Of a stretch of DNA of 45,132 nucleotides, positions 14,653-22,682 are shown one piece after another (positions within the stretch are counted from its first letter, which is position 1; each line of letters begins with the position of its first letter). The stretch comes from an uncultured Angelakisella sp. (GTDB lineage: Bacteria > Bacillota > Clostridia > Oscillospirales > Ruminococcaceae). The DNA lies in assembly GCA_934524965.1 (NCBI GenBank), contig CAKSYU010000016.1, forward strand, positions 1-45,132. Reading direction: 5' to 3'. The notes under the pieces are model-generated. The model made no database searches. It saw only the letters and a list, made by a program, of their open reading frames with translations, and was not told the DNA's origin. The translations under genes were made by a program, and so were the position numbers.

Positions 14653-17149
14653 GGTCATTCCCCTCCTTTGCGGGTTCGGTCTGTTCCGCCGCGGGCGGCA
14701 GCTCACGGGGCGGCTCGGTCGGCGGCGGGGTCTCCTCGCTTACGCTGCCGGAAATAACGGTAAGGTTCACATCGCCCTCGATATTGGCGCGCATAATGCC
14801 GCTGACGGTGCCGTTCACCCGTCCGCTTACCGCGCCGTCCACAAAGACCCGACCGGAGGCCTCCCGCTGGCGGGTAATGGTGGGCACGGAGAAGCTGGTC
14901 TTATCAGCAATGATACCGCCGGTCAGCAGGATCTGCGGCAGCACAAACATAACAAGGAGCATGGAAATGATGGTGCCGCGCCCCAGGCATTGTCCGATGC
15001 CGACGATGGTGGCTTCGGAGGTCATCTGCCCGATGAGGGTGCCCGCCACGGTAAGAATGGTGCCGGAGGTGAGCACGGTGGGGAAGGCGAAATTCAGCGT
15101 CTCGATGATCGCCTCACGGTGGACCATCTTGTTCTTGATCTCCTGATAACGGCTGGCTATAACAATGGCGTAGTCGATATTCGCGCCCATCTGAATGGAG
15201 CTGACCACCAGGTAGCTCATAAAGAAAAGCGGCGTCTGACTGATGGCGGGGATAGAAAAGTTGATCCAGATACTGCCCTGAATGACCAGAAGCAGCAGAA
15301 TGGGCATGCCCGCCGACTGGAAGGTGAACAGCAGCACCACCAGTACGATAAGAATGGAAACAACGCTGACTACGATGTTATCGCGGGAAAAGGATTTCTG
15401 GAAGTCGTACTCATTGGTGGAATCGCCCGCGACATACACATTGCTCTTGGGGTAGTAGCTCTGGGCGATATCGTGAATGGTATCGGTAAAGGCGTAGGTC
15501 TCATCGCCGCTGACCGGCAGGGTAAGGTACAGCAGCATACGGTCGTAATCCTCGCCGCACAGCTGCGCCTTTGCCATCTGCATCTGCTCGCGGGCGTCCA
15601 TCAGGGTGTCCTTCTGCTCCCCCTCCAGCGTTACGATGCCGGCGTCCACCTGGTCGCAGACAAACAGGAACATATCAATAAGCGGCACACGGTAGGCGGA
15701 AATATTGCCCATCAGCTTGCCGTAGTCGCCCTGCTCGGTGGCGTAGGCGGCATATACCACCTGCGCCAGCTCGTAGTCCAGTCCCGCCAGCTCCGCAAAC
15801 TGGCGGGGCGTCAGCTTATCCGCCAGCATATAGCCGTCCATCGCCTCCACATTGGCAAGCCCCATGGTGTAGTCTATCTCGTCATGGCTTTCCAGCTCCC
15901 GCAGCAGGGCGGCTTCCTTTTCGTAGTCGCCGGCGGGGACAATAAGCGCCACCATATTGGAGGAGGTAAAGGTCTCGCTCACCATTTTATCGGCGATCTG
16001 GCTTTCGTTCAGCTTCGGCGTGGTGATGGAGCTGTACCCGTACACATAGGGGCAGCGGTTGGAAAAGTGGAAGCCTGCCGCCACCAGCACCAGAAAGACA
16101 AACGGCACGATCCGGCGGGTAGCATAGGCGAATTTGCCCACAAAGGAGATGCGGGGGACAAAGTTTTTGTGGCGGGTCTTTTCGATCAGCGGCCCGAACA
16201 GCACCAGCAGCCCCGGCATGACGATGAAAACCGAAAGCAGGGCGAACAGGATCGCCTTAATAAGGCAGATGCCCATATCGGGACCGATCTTGAACTGCAT
16301 GAACAGCATGGCGGCAAGACCGCCGATGGTGGTCAATGAGCTTGCGCCGATCTCGGGGATCGCCTTGCTGAGGGCGGCAATGGCAGCCTCCCGCACCGGC
16401 AGGCTCTGCCGTTCCTCCTTAAAGCGGTTGCTCAGGATCACGGCGTAATCCAGCGAAAGGGCAAGCTGCAGAATACTCGTTACCGAGTTGGATACAAACG
16501 AGATGGTGCCCAGCAGGAAGTTGCTGCCCTGGTTAAGGATCATGGCGGTGACAAAGGTGATAAGCAGCACCGGCACCTCGCCGTAGGTCTGGCTGGTAAA
16601 GATGAGCACCGCCACCACAATGACCGCTACATACACCATAATGACATTGACTTCCCTTGCGATGGCCTCCTGTAAGGTATTGCCCAGGTCGGTGGAAACA
16701 TAAAGGTCATAGCCTGCCAGCGTCTCCTTTACCGCGTCCAGCGCGGTCAGGCAGGCGTCGTCGTTCTCATCGGCAGAAAAGGTGACGGAAAAGAGTGCCG
16801 AAGCACTGCTGTAATGGTCGCTTGTTTCATCAAAGCTGACGCTCTGTACCCCGTCCAGCGCCGTAAGGGTATCGCACAGCGCCTCCGCCTCGTCATAGGT
16901 GATGTTGGCGACCATCACCTCGGCGGTGCCGTAGGTGGTGAACTGCTCCTCCATCAGGTTAATGGCGATCTTGGTATTGGCGGTATCGGGCAAAAAGCTG
17001 ATGAGGTTATTTTCTACCTGCACCCAGTTGCGGGAAAAGGCGGAAAAGATAAGCCCGATGACCGTGATAAGGAAAAACAGGTTGCGCTTATCCACAATAA
17101 AGGTGGCAAGCCGCACCATAAAGGAGGGCTTGTTATTCTGCTGTTCCAT
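14639..17149 (-). CDS. MMPL-family RND transporter
   Basis: 836 residues with two homologous halves. Each half has an N-terminal helix, a large external loop and a bundle of five to six helices, the RND/MMPL plan. The conserved Asp-Tyr motifs that carry proton coupling are seen in both halves (LALSLDYAVILSNRFKEE and GANIDYAIVIASRYQE). MMPL proteins export lipids, peptides or drugs by proton motive force. A charged C-terminal tail rich in Pro/Glu follows the last helix. It overlaps both flanking genes by 14-17 nt, so the three form one translationally coupled operon facing away from a TetR regulator. Confidence 0.92.
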   Translation of the reverse strand: MEQQNNKPSFMVRLATFIVDKRNLFFLITVIGLIFSAFSRNWVQVENNLISFLPDTANTKIAINLMEEQFTTYGTAEVMVANITYDEAEALCDTLTALDGVQSVSFDETSDHYSSASALFSVTFSADENDDACLTALDAVKETLAGYDLYVSTDLGNTLQEAIAREVNVIMVYVAVIVVAVLIFTSQTYGEVPVLLITFVTAMILNQGSNFLLGTISFVSNSVTSILQLALSLDYAVILSNRFKEERQSLPVREAAIAALSKAIPEIGASSLTTIGGLAAMLFMQFKIGPDMGICLIKAILFALLSVFIVMPGLLVLFGPLIEKTRHKNFVPRISFVGKFAYATRRIVPFVFLVLVAAGFHFSNRCPYVYGYSSITTPKLNESQIADKMVSETFTSSNMVALIVPAGDYEKEAALLRELESHDEIDYTMGLANVEAMDGYMLADKLTPRQFAELAGLDYELAQVVYAAYATEQGDYGKLMGNISAYRVPLIDMFLFVCDQVDAGIVTLEGEQKDTLMDAREQMQMAKAQLCGEDYDRMLLYLTLPVSGDETYAFTDTIHDIAQSYYPKSNVYVAGDSTNEYDFQKSFSRDNIVVSVVSILIVLVVLLFTFQSAGMPILLLLVIQGSIWINFSIPAISQTPLFFMSYLVVSSIQMGANIDYAIVIASRYQEIKNKMVHREAIIETLNFAFPTVLTSGTILTVAGTLIGQMTSEATIVGIGQCLGRGTIISMLLVMFVLPQILLTGGIIADKTSFSVPTITRQREASGRVFVDGAVSGRVNGTVSGIMRANIEGDVNLTVISGSVSEETPPPTEPPRELPPAAEQTEPAKEGNDHENE

Positions 17150-17447
17150 CGGCGGCGTCCTCCTTTCCCGTCAGTTCTCCGTGCAGGGGCATACGCACAC
17201 AGCCCGCCAGCACGGTGCCGGTCAGACCGTTTTCACATAGCTGTATTTCCGTTTCGCACGCCAGCGTGTTCAGCAGCGTGCGCAGCGGGTGGCGCAGGGT
17301 CAGTTGCTCCCCCTGCCGTGTGCCTGTAACGGGGTTTTCGTTCCCCAGCAGCGCAAAGCTGCCGTACAGCTCCCGCTGTCCGTGCAGCGTCAGGGTGCCG
17401 TGCCGCTCCCCCAGGGGGCTTTCCAGCACGATGCGGTATTCTGCCAT
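17133..17447 (-). CDS. small conserved protein, first gene of the MMPL operon
   Basis: 104 residues, predicted cytoplasmic, beta-rich (AEYRIVLESPLGERHGTLTLHG; GSFALLGNENPVTGTRQGEQL). The pattern of short strands separated by Gly/Asn turns suggests a small beta-barrel, but I do not recognise the family. The start at 17447 is preferred because AGAAGG lies 6 nt upstream; an in-frame ATG at 17465 has no clear site. It overlaps the MMPL start by 17 nt. Its position first in an export operon behind a TetR operator suggests an accessory or sensing role. Confidence 0.65.
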   Translation of the reverse strand: MAEYRIVLESPLGERHGTLTLHGQRELYGSFALLGNENPVTGTRQGEQLTLRHPLRTLLNTLACETEIQLCENGLTGTVLAGCVRMPLHGELTGKEDAADGTAE

Positions 17448-17529
17448 ATCCAGCCTTCTTTCCATAGAACTTCACGATGGATAGGATAGTACGCCGCGGG
17501 GCGTTCCGCAAAGGACAATCCCGCCGTTT

Positions 17530-17545
17530 TGTCACAAATGTGACA
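17530..17545. promoter_or_regulatory. candidate TetR operator
   Basis: TGTCACA-AA-TGTGACA is a perfect 7-bp inverted repeat in the divergent intergenic region between the MMPL operon and the TetR gene. A second perfect repeat, GCAGGT-TTG-ACCTGC (17552-17566), overlaps the TetR-gene -35 box. Either could be the autoregulatory site. Confidence 0.5.
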
Positions 17546-17557
17546 CTGCGGGCAGGT

Positions 17558-17587
17558 TTGACCTGCACCGGATCTTTGTGGTATAAT
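17558..17587 (+). promoter_or_regulatory. promoter for the TetR gene
   Basis: TTGACC at 17558-17563 and TATAAT at 17582-17587 with an 18-bp spacer. Confidence 0.75.
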
Positions 17588-17625
17588 CGTGCCGGAAAGC
17601 CAGCCGCAGAGGGAGGGAAGCCAGC

Positions 17626-18231
17626 ATGGAAAAACGCACCTACGCCGTCTCCGACCAGACCAGGCTGGCGATGGTCGCCGCGCTGAAGGAACTAATGACG
17701 CAGAAGCCGGTGGATAAGATCACCATACAGGATATCACCGACCGCTGCGGGATCCGGCGGCAGAACTTTTACTACCACTTTGCCGATATCTACGCACTGA
17801 TGCAGTATATGTTCCAGGAGGAAGCGGTCTCGCTGCTGGAGGAGCACGAGGGCACCCTGCTGTGGCAGGAGGGTTTGCTGCAGCTGTTCCGCTATCTGGA
17901 GCAGAACCGCACGGTGTGCCTCTGCGCGCTGCGCTCGGTGGGGCGGGAGCACCTGCGGCGCTTCTTCCAGACCGATATTTACAATATCATTCACCGCACT
18001 GTGGAGCAGGTGGGCGCGGAGATCGGCACCGACCCGGACGGCGCGCAGCCGGATATTGATATGGTAACGCATTATTATGTGGTGGCGCTCAGCGGCATGG
18101 TGGAAAGCTGGCTGCTGGGCGAGATCGACCGCACGCCGGAGGAGCTCATCACCTTTGCTGACCAGCTTTTGCAGGATCACATCAGCGGGGCGCGGGCACG
18201 GTTGGAGAAAAACGGAGTAGAGACAGAATGA
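17626..18231 (+). CDS. TetR/AcrR-family transcriptional regulator
   Basis: 201 residues. The N-terminal helix-turn-helix (residues about 8-55) contains KITIQDITDRCGIRRQNFYYHFADIYALMQYMF, a typical TetR recognition helix with the YYHF motif. The C-terminal region resembles the 'TetR_C' form found next to dihydroxyacetone-kinase or exporter genes. It is divergent from the MMPL export operon with palindromes between, so repression of that operon and of itself is the natural inference. Its stop overlaps the next ATG by 4 nt (ATGA). Confidence 0.92.
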   Translation: MEKRTYAVSDQTRLAMVAALKELMTQKPVDKITIQDITDRCGIRRQNFYYHFADIYALMQYMFQEEAVSLLEEHEGTLLWQEGLLQLFRYLEQNRTVCLCALRSVGREHLRRFFQTDIYNIIHRTVEQVGAEIGTDPDGAQPDIDMVTHYYVVALSGMVESWLLGEIDRTPEELITFADQLLQDHISGARARLEKNGVETE

Positions 18232-18809
18232 CAGAACTGGAAAAGCTGCACGCCGGTTTGGAATATGATATGTGGGCACCGGAGATAGATGCCCTGAAGC
18301 TGCGGGCAATGGCGCTGTGCCGCCGGCTGAACGCCCTGCCCAAGGAAGCGCGGGAGGAGCGCGAGACCATCATGCGGGAGCTGTTCGGCAGCGTGGGCGA
18401 AAACGCCGCCGTTATGCCGGACTTTCGCTGCGATGACGGAAAAAGCATCTTCATCGGCAGGAACTTTCTTGCCAACTACAATGTGGCCATACTGGACCGC
18501 GCCCCCGTTACCATCGGGGATTATGTCATGATCGGACCCAACACCCTCATCGCCACCGTCAACCACCCCATCTCCCCCATGGGGCGGCGGAAGCACCTGA
18601 GCGTGGCAAAGCCGGTAACGATCGGCAATGATGTGTGGATTGGCGGCAACGCCACCATTCTGCCGGGCGTCACCATCGGCAATAATGTCATCGTTGCCGC
18701 GGGTGCGGTCGTCACCCATGATGTGCCGGATAACTGCATGGTGGGCGGCGTGCCGGCACGGCTCCTGCGCCGCATCGAGAATGATATCCCCGCCGAAAAC
18801 GCTGAATGA
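18228..18809 (+). CDS. sugar O-acetyltransferase (maltose/galactoside acetyltransferase family)
   Basis: 193 residues, the normal length for LacA/Maa-type enzymes that acetylate sugar 6-hydroxyls with acetyl-CoA. The N-terminal Mac domain is present (ELEKLHAGLEYDMWAPEIDALKLRA). The left-handed beta-helix carries hexapeptides (VTIGNDVWIGGNATILPGVT) and the catalytic-type His113 in TVNHPISP. It overlaps the TetR gene by 4 nt (ATGA), so the two are co-translated; why a sugar acetylase is paired with this regulator is not clear. Detoxification of non-metabolised sugars is the role suggested for the family. Confidence 0.93.
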   Translation: MTELEKLHAGLEYDMWAPEIDALKLRAMALCRRLNALPKEAREERETIMRELFGSVGENAAVMPDFRCDDGKSIFIGRNFLANYNVAILDRAPVTIGDYVMIGPNTLIATVNHPISPMGRRKHLSVAKPVTIGNDVWIGGNATILPGVTIGNNVIVAAGAVVTHDVPDNCMVGGVPARLLRRIENDIPAENAE

Positions 18810-18842
18810 CCGCCTGACGGGACAGGAGAAAATGAATACGAT

Positions 18843-18895
18843 AAAGCGGCATGACCCCAGCCTTGCGTACAAGGCGGCGCCTGCCGCTTTTCTTA
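18843..18895 (+). terminator. terminator after the sugar acetyltransferase gene
   Basis: aaagcggca and tgccgcttt form the outer 9-bp stem, and gccttg/caaggc an inner hairpin; TTTTC and further T-rich sequence follow. Confidence 0.75.
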
Positions 18896-18928
18896 TCCTT
18901 TTCCCCGGGAATATCTGCGGCTCTGCTA

Positions 18929-18957
18929 TTGAGTAAGAGAGATCCTTGTGCTATAAT
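18929..18957 (+). promoter_or_regulatory. promoter for ychF
   Basis: TTGAGT at 18929-18934 and consensus TATAAT at 18952-18957 with a 17-bp spacer. Confidence 0.8.
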
Positions 18958-19018
18958 AAAAATGTATAAGTATGCAAGTTCCTCAAATCCAATGCCATTT
19001 AAGGAGACAGAGAAAAGT

Positions 19019-20116
19019 ATGAAATTAGGTATCGTCGGCTTGCCGAATGTCGGCAAGAGCACCATATTCAACGCCCTCACCGGCGGCAGCGCGGGCGCGG
19101 CCAACTACCCGTTCTGCACCATCGAACCGAATGTCGGCATCGTGCCGGTGCCGGATCCCCGGCTGGATAAGCTGTGCGAGATGTATTCCCCCGATAAGGT
19201 GACCCCCGCGGTCATCGAGTTCGTGGATATCGCCGGTTTGGTCAAGGGTGCTTCGCAGGGCGAGGGACTGGGCAACAAGTTCCTTTCCCATATCCGCGAG
19301 GTCGATGCCATTATCCATGTAGTGCGCTGCTTTAATGACGGCGAGATCGTCCATGTCAACGGCGAGATCGGTCCCGCGCGGGATATCGAGACCATCAATC
19401 TGGAGCTGGTGCTTTCCGATATCGATTTGGTGGAGCGCCGCATCGACCGCTGCAAAAAGGCGGCAAAGGGCGGCGATAAAAAGCCGCTAGCGGAAGCCGC
19501 GCTGTTCGAGCGGCTGAATGAGTGGCTGGGCGAGGGCAAGTCCGCCCGCAACTTCCCCTGCACCGAGGAGGAGAAGGAGCTGATCTCCGATTGCCCGCTG
19601 CTTTCCAATAAGCCGGTCATCTATGTCGCCAACCTCAGCGAAGCCGATTTCGCGGGCGACCTGAACCAGAACCCCCTCTACCGCCAGGTACTGGAGATCG
19701 CCGAGGCGGAGGGCAGCCGTGTGGTGCCCATCTGCGGCAAGATCGAGGAGGAGCTTTCCCAGATGGAGCCGGAGGACCGGCAGATGTTCCTCGAGGAGCT
19801 GGGACTGCATCAGTCCGGTCTGGATCGTCTGGTGACCGCCGGCTACGATCTTCTGGGGCTCATCAGCTTCCTCACCGCCGGCAAGCCGGAGGTGCGCGCG
19901 TGGACGATCACGAAAGGCACCAAAGCACCGCAGGCGGCAGGCAAGATCCACAGCGACTTTGAGCGCGGCTTCATTCGCGCCGAGGTCGTCCCCTATGAGA
20001 CGCTGATCGAGTGCGGCTCCCTGCAAGCCGCCAAGGAAAAGGGACTGATCCGCAGCGAGGGCAAGGAGTATGTCATGCAGGACGGCGATGTGGTGCTGTT
20101 CCGCTTCAATGTTTAA
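19019..20116 (+). CDS. ychF: redox-regulated ATPase YchF (Obg-like)
   Basis: 365 residues, standard for YchF/OLA1. The P-loop GLPNVGKST is at residues 7-15 and the G3 motif DIAGLVKGAS follows. In place of the GTP-specific NKxD, YchF has a variant motif (here YVANLSEAD), which fits its preference for ATP. A coiled-coil insert (DLVERRIDRCKKAAKGGDKK) and a C-terminal TGS domain (TITKGTKAPQAAGKIHSDFERGFIRAE) are complete. YchF binds ribosomes and modulates translation and oxidative-stress responses. The ATG at 19019 has AAGGAG 12 nt upstream, somewhat far. Confidence 0.97.
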   Translation: MKLGIVGLPNVGKSTIFNALTGGSAGAANYPFCTIEPNVGIVPVPDPRLDKLCEMYSPDKVTPAVIEFVDIAGLVKGASQGEGLGNKFLSHIREVDAIIHVVRCFNDGEIVHVNGEIGPARDIETINLELVLSDIDLVERRIDRCKKAAKGGDKKPLAEAALFERLNEWLGEGKSARNFPCTEEEKELISDCPLLSNKPVIYVANLSEADFAGDLNQNPLYRQVLEIAEAEGSRVVPICGKIEEELSQMEPEDRQMFLEELGLHQSGLDRLVTAGYDLLGLISFLTAGKPEVRAWTITKGTKAPQAAGKIHSDFERGFIRAEVVPYETLIECGSLQAAKEKGLIRSEGKEYVMQDGDVVLFRFNV

Positions 20117-20183
20117 GTAAAACAAGCCGCCGGCGCCCGCCCTCTTTCGCAGGGAGTGCGTCGGCTTCTCATAAGCACAAATC

Positions 20184-20250
20184 CAACCCCGCGACCCATA
20201 GCCTCCCCTGTGTAAGGGGAGGTGGCGAATGAAATGAGCCGGAGGGGTTG
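20184..20250. repeat. short extragenic palindromic repeat (CCTCCCC/GGGGAGG type)
   Basis: Bounded by caacccc (20184-20190) and ggggttg (20244-20250), with an internal hairpin cctcccc/ggggagg and the tail GGTGGC...GGAGGGG. The layout resembles a repeat I recall as common in gut Clostridia genomes; that identification is from memory and unchecked. Confidence 0.6.
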
Positions 20251-20408
20251 CCGGCAGAAACTTTGGCTTAGTTTCTTCTCGCCTACCGGCGTCGCAAAGT
20301 TTTATAAAAGGTTTTGATTTGTACGCCTATCCGGCGGGGACTTCCTTTTGCTCGTGCGCGTCGTCGCGTGCTGCGCTCCATGTCGGGTCGCTATTCCTAC
20401 GGAATAGA

Positions 20409-20472
20409 CAACCCTCCAACGCTCCGCCGCTCCTCCTTTCCCCAACGGGTCGCGCGACCCGTTGGGGTCCCC
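20409..20472 (+). repeat. hairpin block, copy III (diverged stem)
   Basis: A pyrimidine-rich flank, then a perfect 14-bp-arm palindrome (arm CCCCAACGGGTCGC) at 20440-20467, then tcccc. It parallels 20562-20629, but the stem sequence is different while pairing is complete. Confidence 0.65.
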
Positions 20473-20561
20473 TGATGCAAAACCCGCTCGGGGATACCCC
20501 GAGACCCCGACGCTCGTCGGGCGCAACCTGCGCTTAAATCGGGCAGACCCTCCGCTATGCT

Positions 20562-20629
20562 GCGGGCAGCCCTCTCCGCTGTGGTGCGCCCTCCTCTCCC
20601 CACAAGGTCTTGCGACCTTGCGGGGACCC
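20562..20629 (+). repeat. hairpin block, copy II
   Basis: The flank (containing gcgccctcctct) is followed by a stem-loop at 20598-20625 (ccccacaaggtc / gaccttgcgggg). It is the counterpart of 4171-4236 in inverted orientation. It is preceded by an imperfect tandem repeat of about 24 bp (20540-20562 and 20563-20586). Confidence 0.75.
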
Positions 20630-21343
20630 CTATTTGCCCGCTCGGAAAGCCAAAGGACGGCTTCCCGAAGCGTAGGCTAAACGGTGCTTATAAGGGGCTG
20701 TGGGCACATCTGCCCCCTTCCCCTCCCATCCCCCGAAGCGGGGGAGGGGGTTCCTGTCCTACCTCCTGCTTACCTTAATTCAGCGCTTGGCAAGTGCCGA
20801 GTGCTATGGGCATAAGGGGGAAGTCGACTTGAAAGTATTAGCCCACCTGTGGCATAGTTCCCCTCCTTTGAGGGGCAAGGAATTGGAGCGCCGCCGGTGG
20901 CGGAAGCAGCGACAATTCCTTGGGGAGCGACAGGAGCAATGCGAGCGAGATAGCGAAGCAGTGCGACATTGGAGCGACAAGGGCAAGAGAGGGGTGGTGG
21001 TTCGCCCTTCGCGCTCCAGCGCGCGGGCGATAAAAATGCGTCGCAGACACTTTTTGAGCGCATCTGCGCGCCGTACGGATTTGTTTTTCTGCTGCTGCAG
21101 AAAAACAATATTCGTATCCAGCGCAGCCAAGCGTCAATGGGGTTTGCAAAGGGGAAAGCTCGGTTCCCCTTTGCCCTGTTTTGGTTTCTTTTGCAGGAGC
21201 AAAAGAAACGCCTCGGCGGCGAGCCGTACAAGCTATGCTATAACCAAGACCCACCCCGCCGGTAGGCGGAGATGCTAAGCCGCAATCAAAACTTCCCCCG
21301 CCGTCAGGTGCCCACAAACCAAGCCCAAACGCCCATTTTCTTA

Positions 21344-21440
21344 CCACCATCTCCCAATATTGCAAACATTTTGTAAAAGTTTGTGCGAATTCAACACTTC
21401 CACTGCAAATTTCCCCGTTTTCGTCCGTATTAGTGAGAGG
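21344..21440. repeat. 97-bp dispersed repeat, copy A
   Basis: Aligns without gaps to 41861-41957 at 84 of 97 positions, same orientation. The longest identical block includes TTTTGTAAAAGTTTGTGCG. The copy lies in the gap upstream of the CPBP gene. Confidence 0.85.
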
Positions 21441-21550
21441 GGCTTCTCTTACCGGTAAACCACCCATATTTTACCCTGTGCCATAGGACGCTTCGCGGGC
21501 GCCCTGCCGGGGGCATACCCAAAACCAAAAAAAGAAAGGGGGCGGCGCCC

Positions 21551-22396
21551 ATGCCGCGCGATAAGCGTTACCGCAGCGGCAGCGCCGCCGTCGGGGGCGG
21601 ACTGCTGGCGTTGTGGCTTACCATGCGGTGCGCCGCGTGGCTGGAACAAGAGTGGCTGCCCCTGCTGCCGCCGACCGCTGCCGCCGCTGTGGGTCTGCTG
21701 CTCCAGCTGGTGATGCTGGGACTGCCGCTGGCAGTCATTTTGTGGCTGCTGCGCTGCCCCGCCGCCCTGCTGTGCCCCATGGGGAAAGGGGAACGGGGTA
21801 GCCTGTGGCTGCTGCCCGCCGGCTGGGCGGTGCTGGTGGCGGCAAATCTGCTTACCCTACTGCTGCAAAGCCTGCTGACCGAAGCCGCCTTGCCCGCGCC
21901 TGCCCCCTTACCGGCGGGTGCCGACCGCGCCCTCACGGCGGTCGGTTCGGTGCTGCTGCCGGCAGTGATGGAGGAGCTTTTGTTCCGGGGGGCGGTGCTG
22001 CATGCCCTGCGCCCCACCGGAGAAAAAACCGCCGTATGGCTTTCCGCTTTGCTGTTTATGGCGGCACACGGCAGCCTTTCGCAGTGGGTGCCTGCCCTTG
22101 CCGCCGGCTTGCTGCTGGGAGCTGTTACCCTTTACACCGGTACCCTGCGGTGGGCGGTTCTTCTTCATCTTGGCAATAATATTCTTGCGTGGCTGACCAC
22201 CTACCACCCCTCGCCGCTTACGACGGTCATTTTGCCGGCAGTGCTGCTGGTGCTGGGTCTGCTTTCGGTTCCGGCGCTGCGCCGCCTGCCGCGCCGTGCC
22301 CCGCAGCAGGGGAACCGCCGGTTGGGAATGACCGTCCCGCTGGCGCTGGCATTGCTTCTGCTGCTGAGCAACGCCCTGCTGTTCCCGGCAGGCTGA
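21551..22396 (+). CDS. CPBP-family intramembrane metalloprotease (Abi/CAAX-like)
   Basis: 281 residues with seven to eight hydrophobic helices. The CPBP motifs are all visible: EExxxR (Glu141-Glu142...Arg146 in MEELLFRG), an FxxxH-like motif (FMAAHGSL, His173) and HxxxN (HLGNN, His206/Asn210). These residues form the active site of the CAAX-protease/bacteriocin-processing family in the membrane. Substrates are not known for most bacterial members. The ATG at 21551 follows AAAGGGGGCGGCG. The protein is rich in Leu/Ala, like its GC-rich surroundings. It stands alone downstream of the repeat region. Confidence 0.9.
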   Translation: MPRDKRYRSGSAAVGGGLLALWLTMRCAAWLEQEWLPLLPPTAAAAVGLLLQLVMLGLPLAVILWLLRCPAALLCPMGKGERGSLWLLPAGWAVLVAANLLTLLLQSLLTEAALPAPAPLPAGADRALTAVGSVLLPAVMEELLFRGAVLHALRPTGEKTAVWLSALLFMAAHGSLSQWVPALAAGLLLGAVTLYTGTLRWAVLLHLGNNILAWLTTYHPSPLTTVILPAVLLVLGLLSVPALRRLPRRAPQQGNRRLGMTVPLALALLLLLSNALLFPAG

Positions 22397-22682
22397 ACGG
22401 AGCGCCCCCTGTAAGACCGTCGCCCCATCGGACAACCTATGCCGCTTCCGGCAGGATAAAGCAAAGCCCCTCCCCCTCAAAAAAGTCGCCCGATGATGGC
22501 TCGGAGCCGGGAAAGACGATCTTCTCAAACATTCTGCAAAAGGCTGACCGATGAATGATCGGGGCGGCAAATGACAGACGAAAGCCGAGACCGGCAAGAT
22601 GTCGGCGATGCCGCGGAATGATCCGCCCAGCCTGCCGGTCAACAGATAACTTATCCCCATGATCCCCGAAAGGAGCTGCCCC

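Larger units (their letters stand above)
20311..21292. repeat. about 980-bp non-coding hairpin-rich segment with inverted ends
   Basis: The gap between ychF (ends 20116) and the CPBP gene (starts 21551) holds no supportable gene. This part is bracketed by inverted modules: GTTTTGATT and CGCCTATCCGGCGGGG on the left (20311-20339), and their near reverse complements on the right (21254-21292). Perfect hairpins inside include a 28-bp palindrome (20440-20467), ctcgggg-ata-ccccgag (20487-20503), tgtttttctgc/gcagaaaaaca (about 21081-21106), caaaggggaa/ttcccctttg (about 21147-21173) and gtttcttttgc/gcaaaagaaac (about 21182-21210). Long open frames here look like by-products of repeat composition. 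No transposase is visible. Confidence 0.55.

Noticed and set aside
20184..20630. CRISPR array
   Set aside because: Repeats are few, unevenly spaced, differ in sequence and are hairpin blocks rather than direct repeats with unique spacers; no cas genes.
20700..21467. Long open frames on both strands (about 190-210 codons) in the region after ychF
   Set aside because: Low-complexity Arg/Ser/Pro composition, no ribosome binding site of note, and they run straight through perfect hairpins and repeat modules; best explained as open frames in GC-rich repeats.
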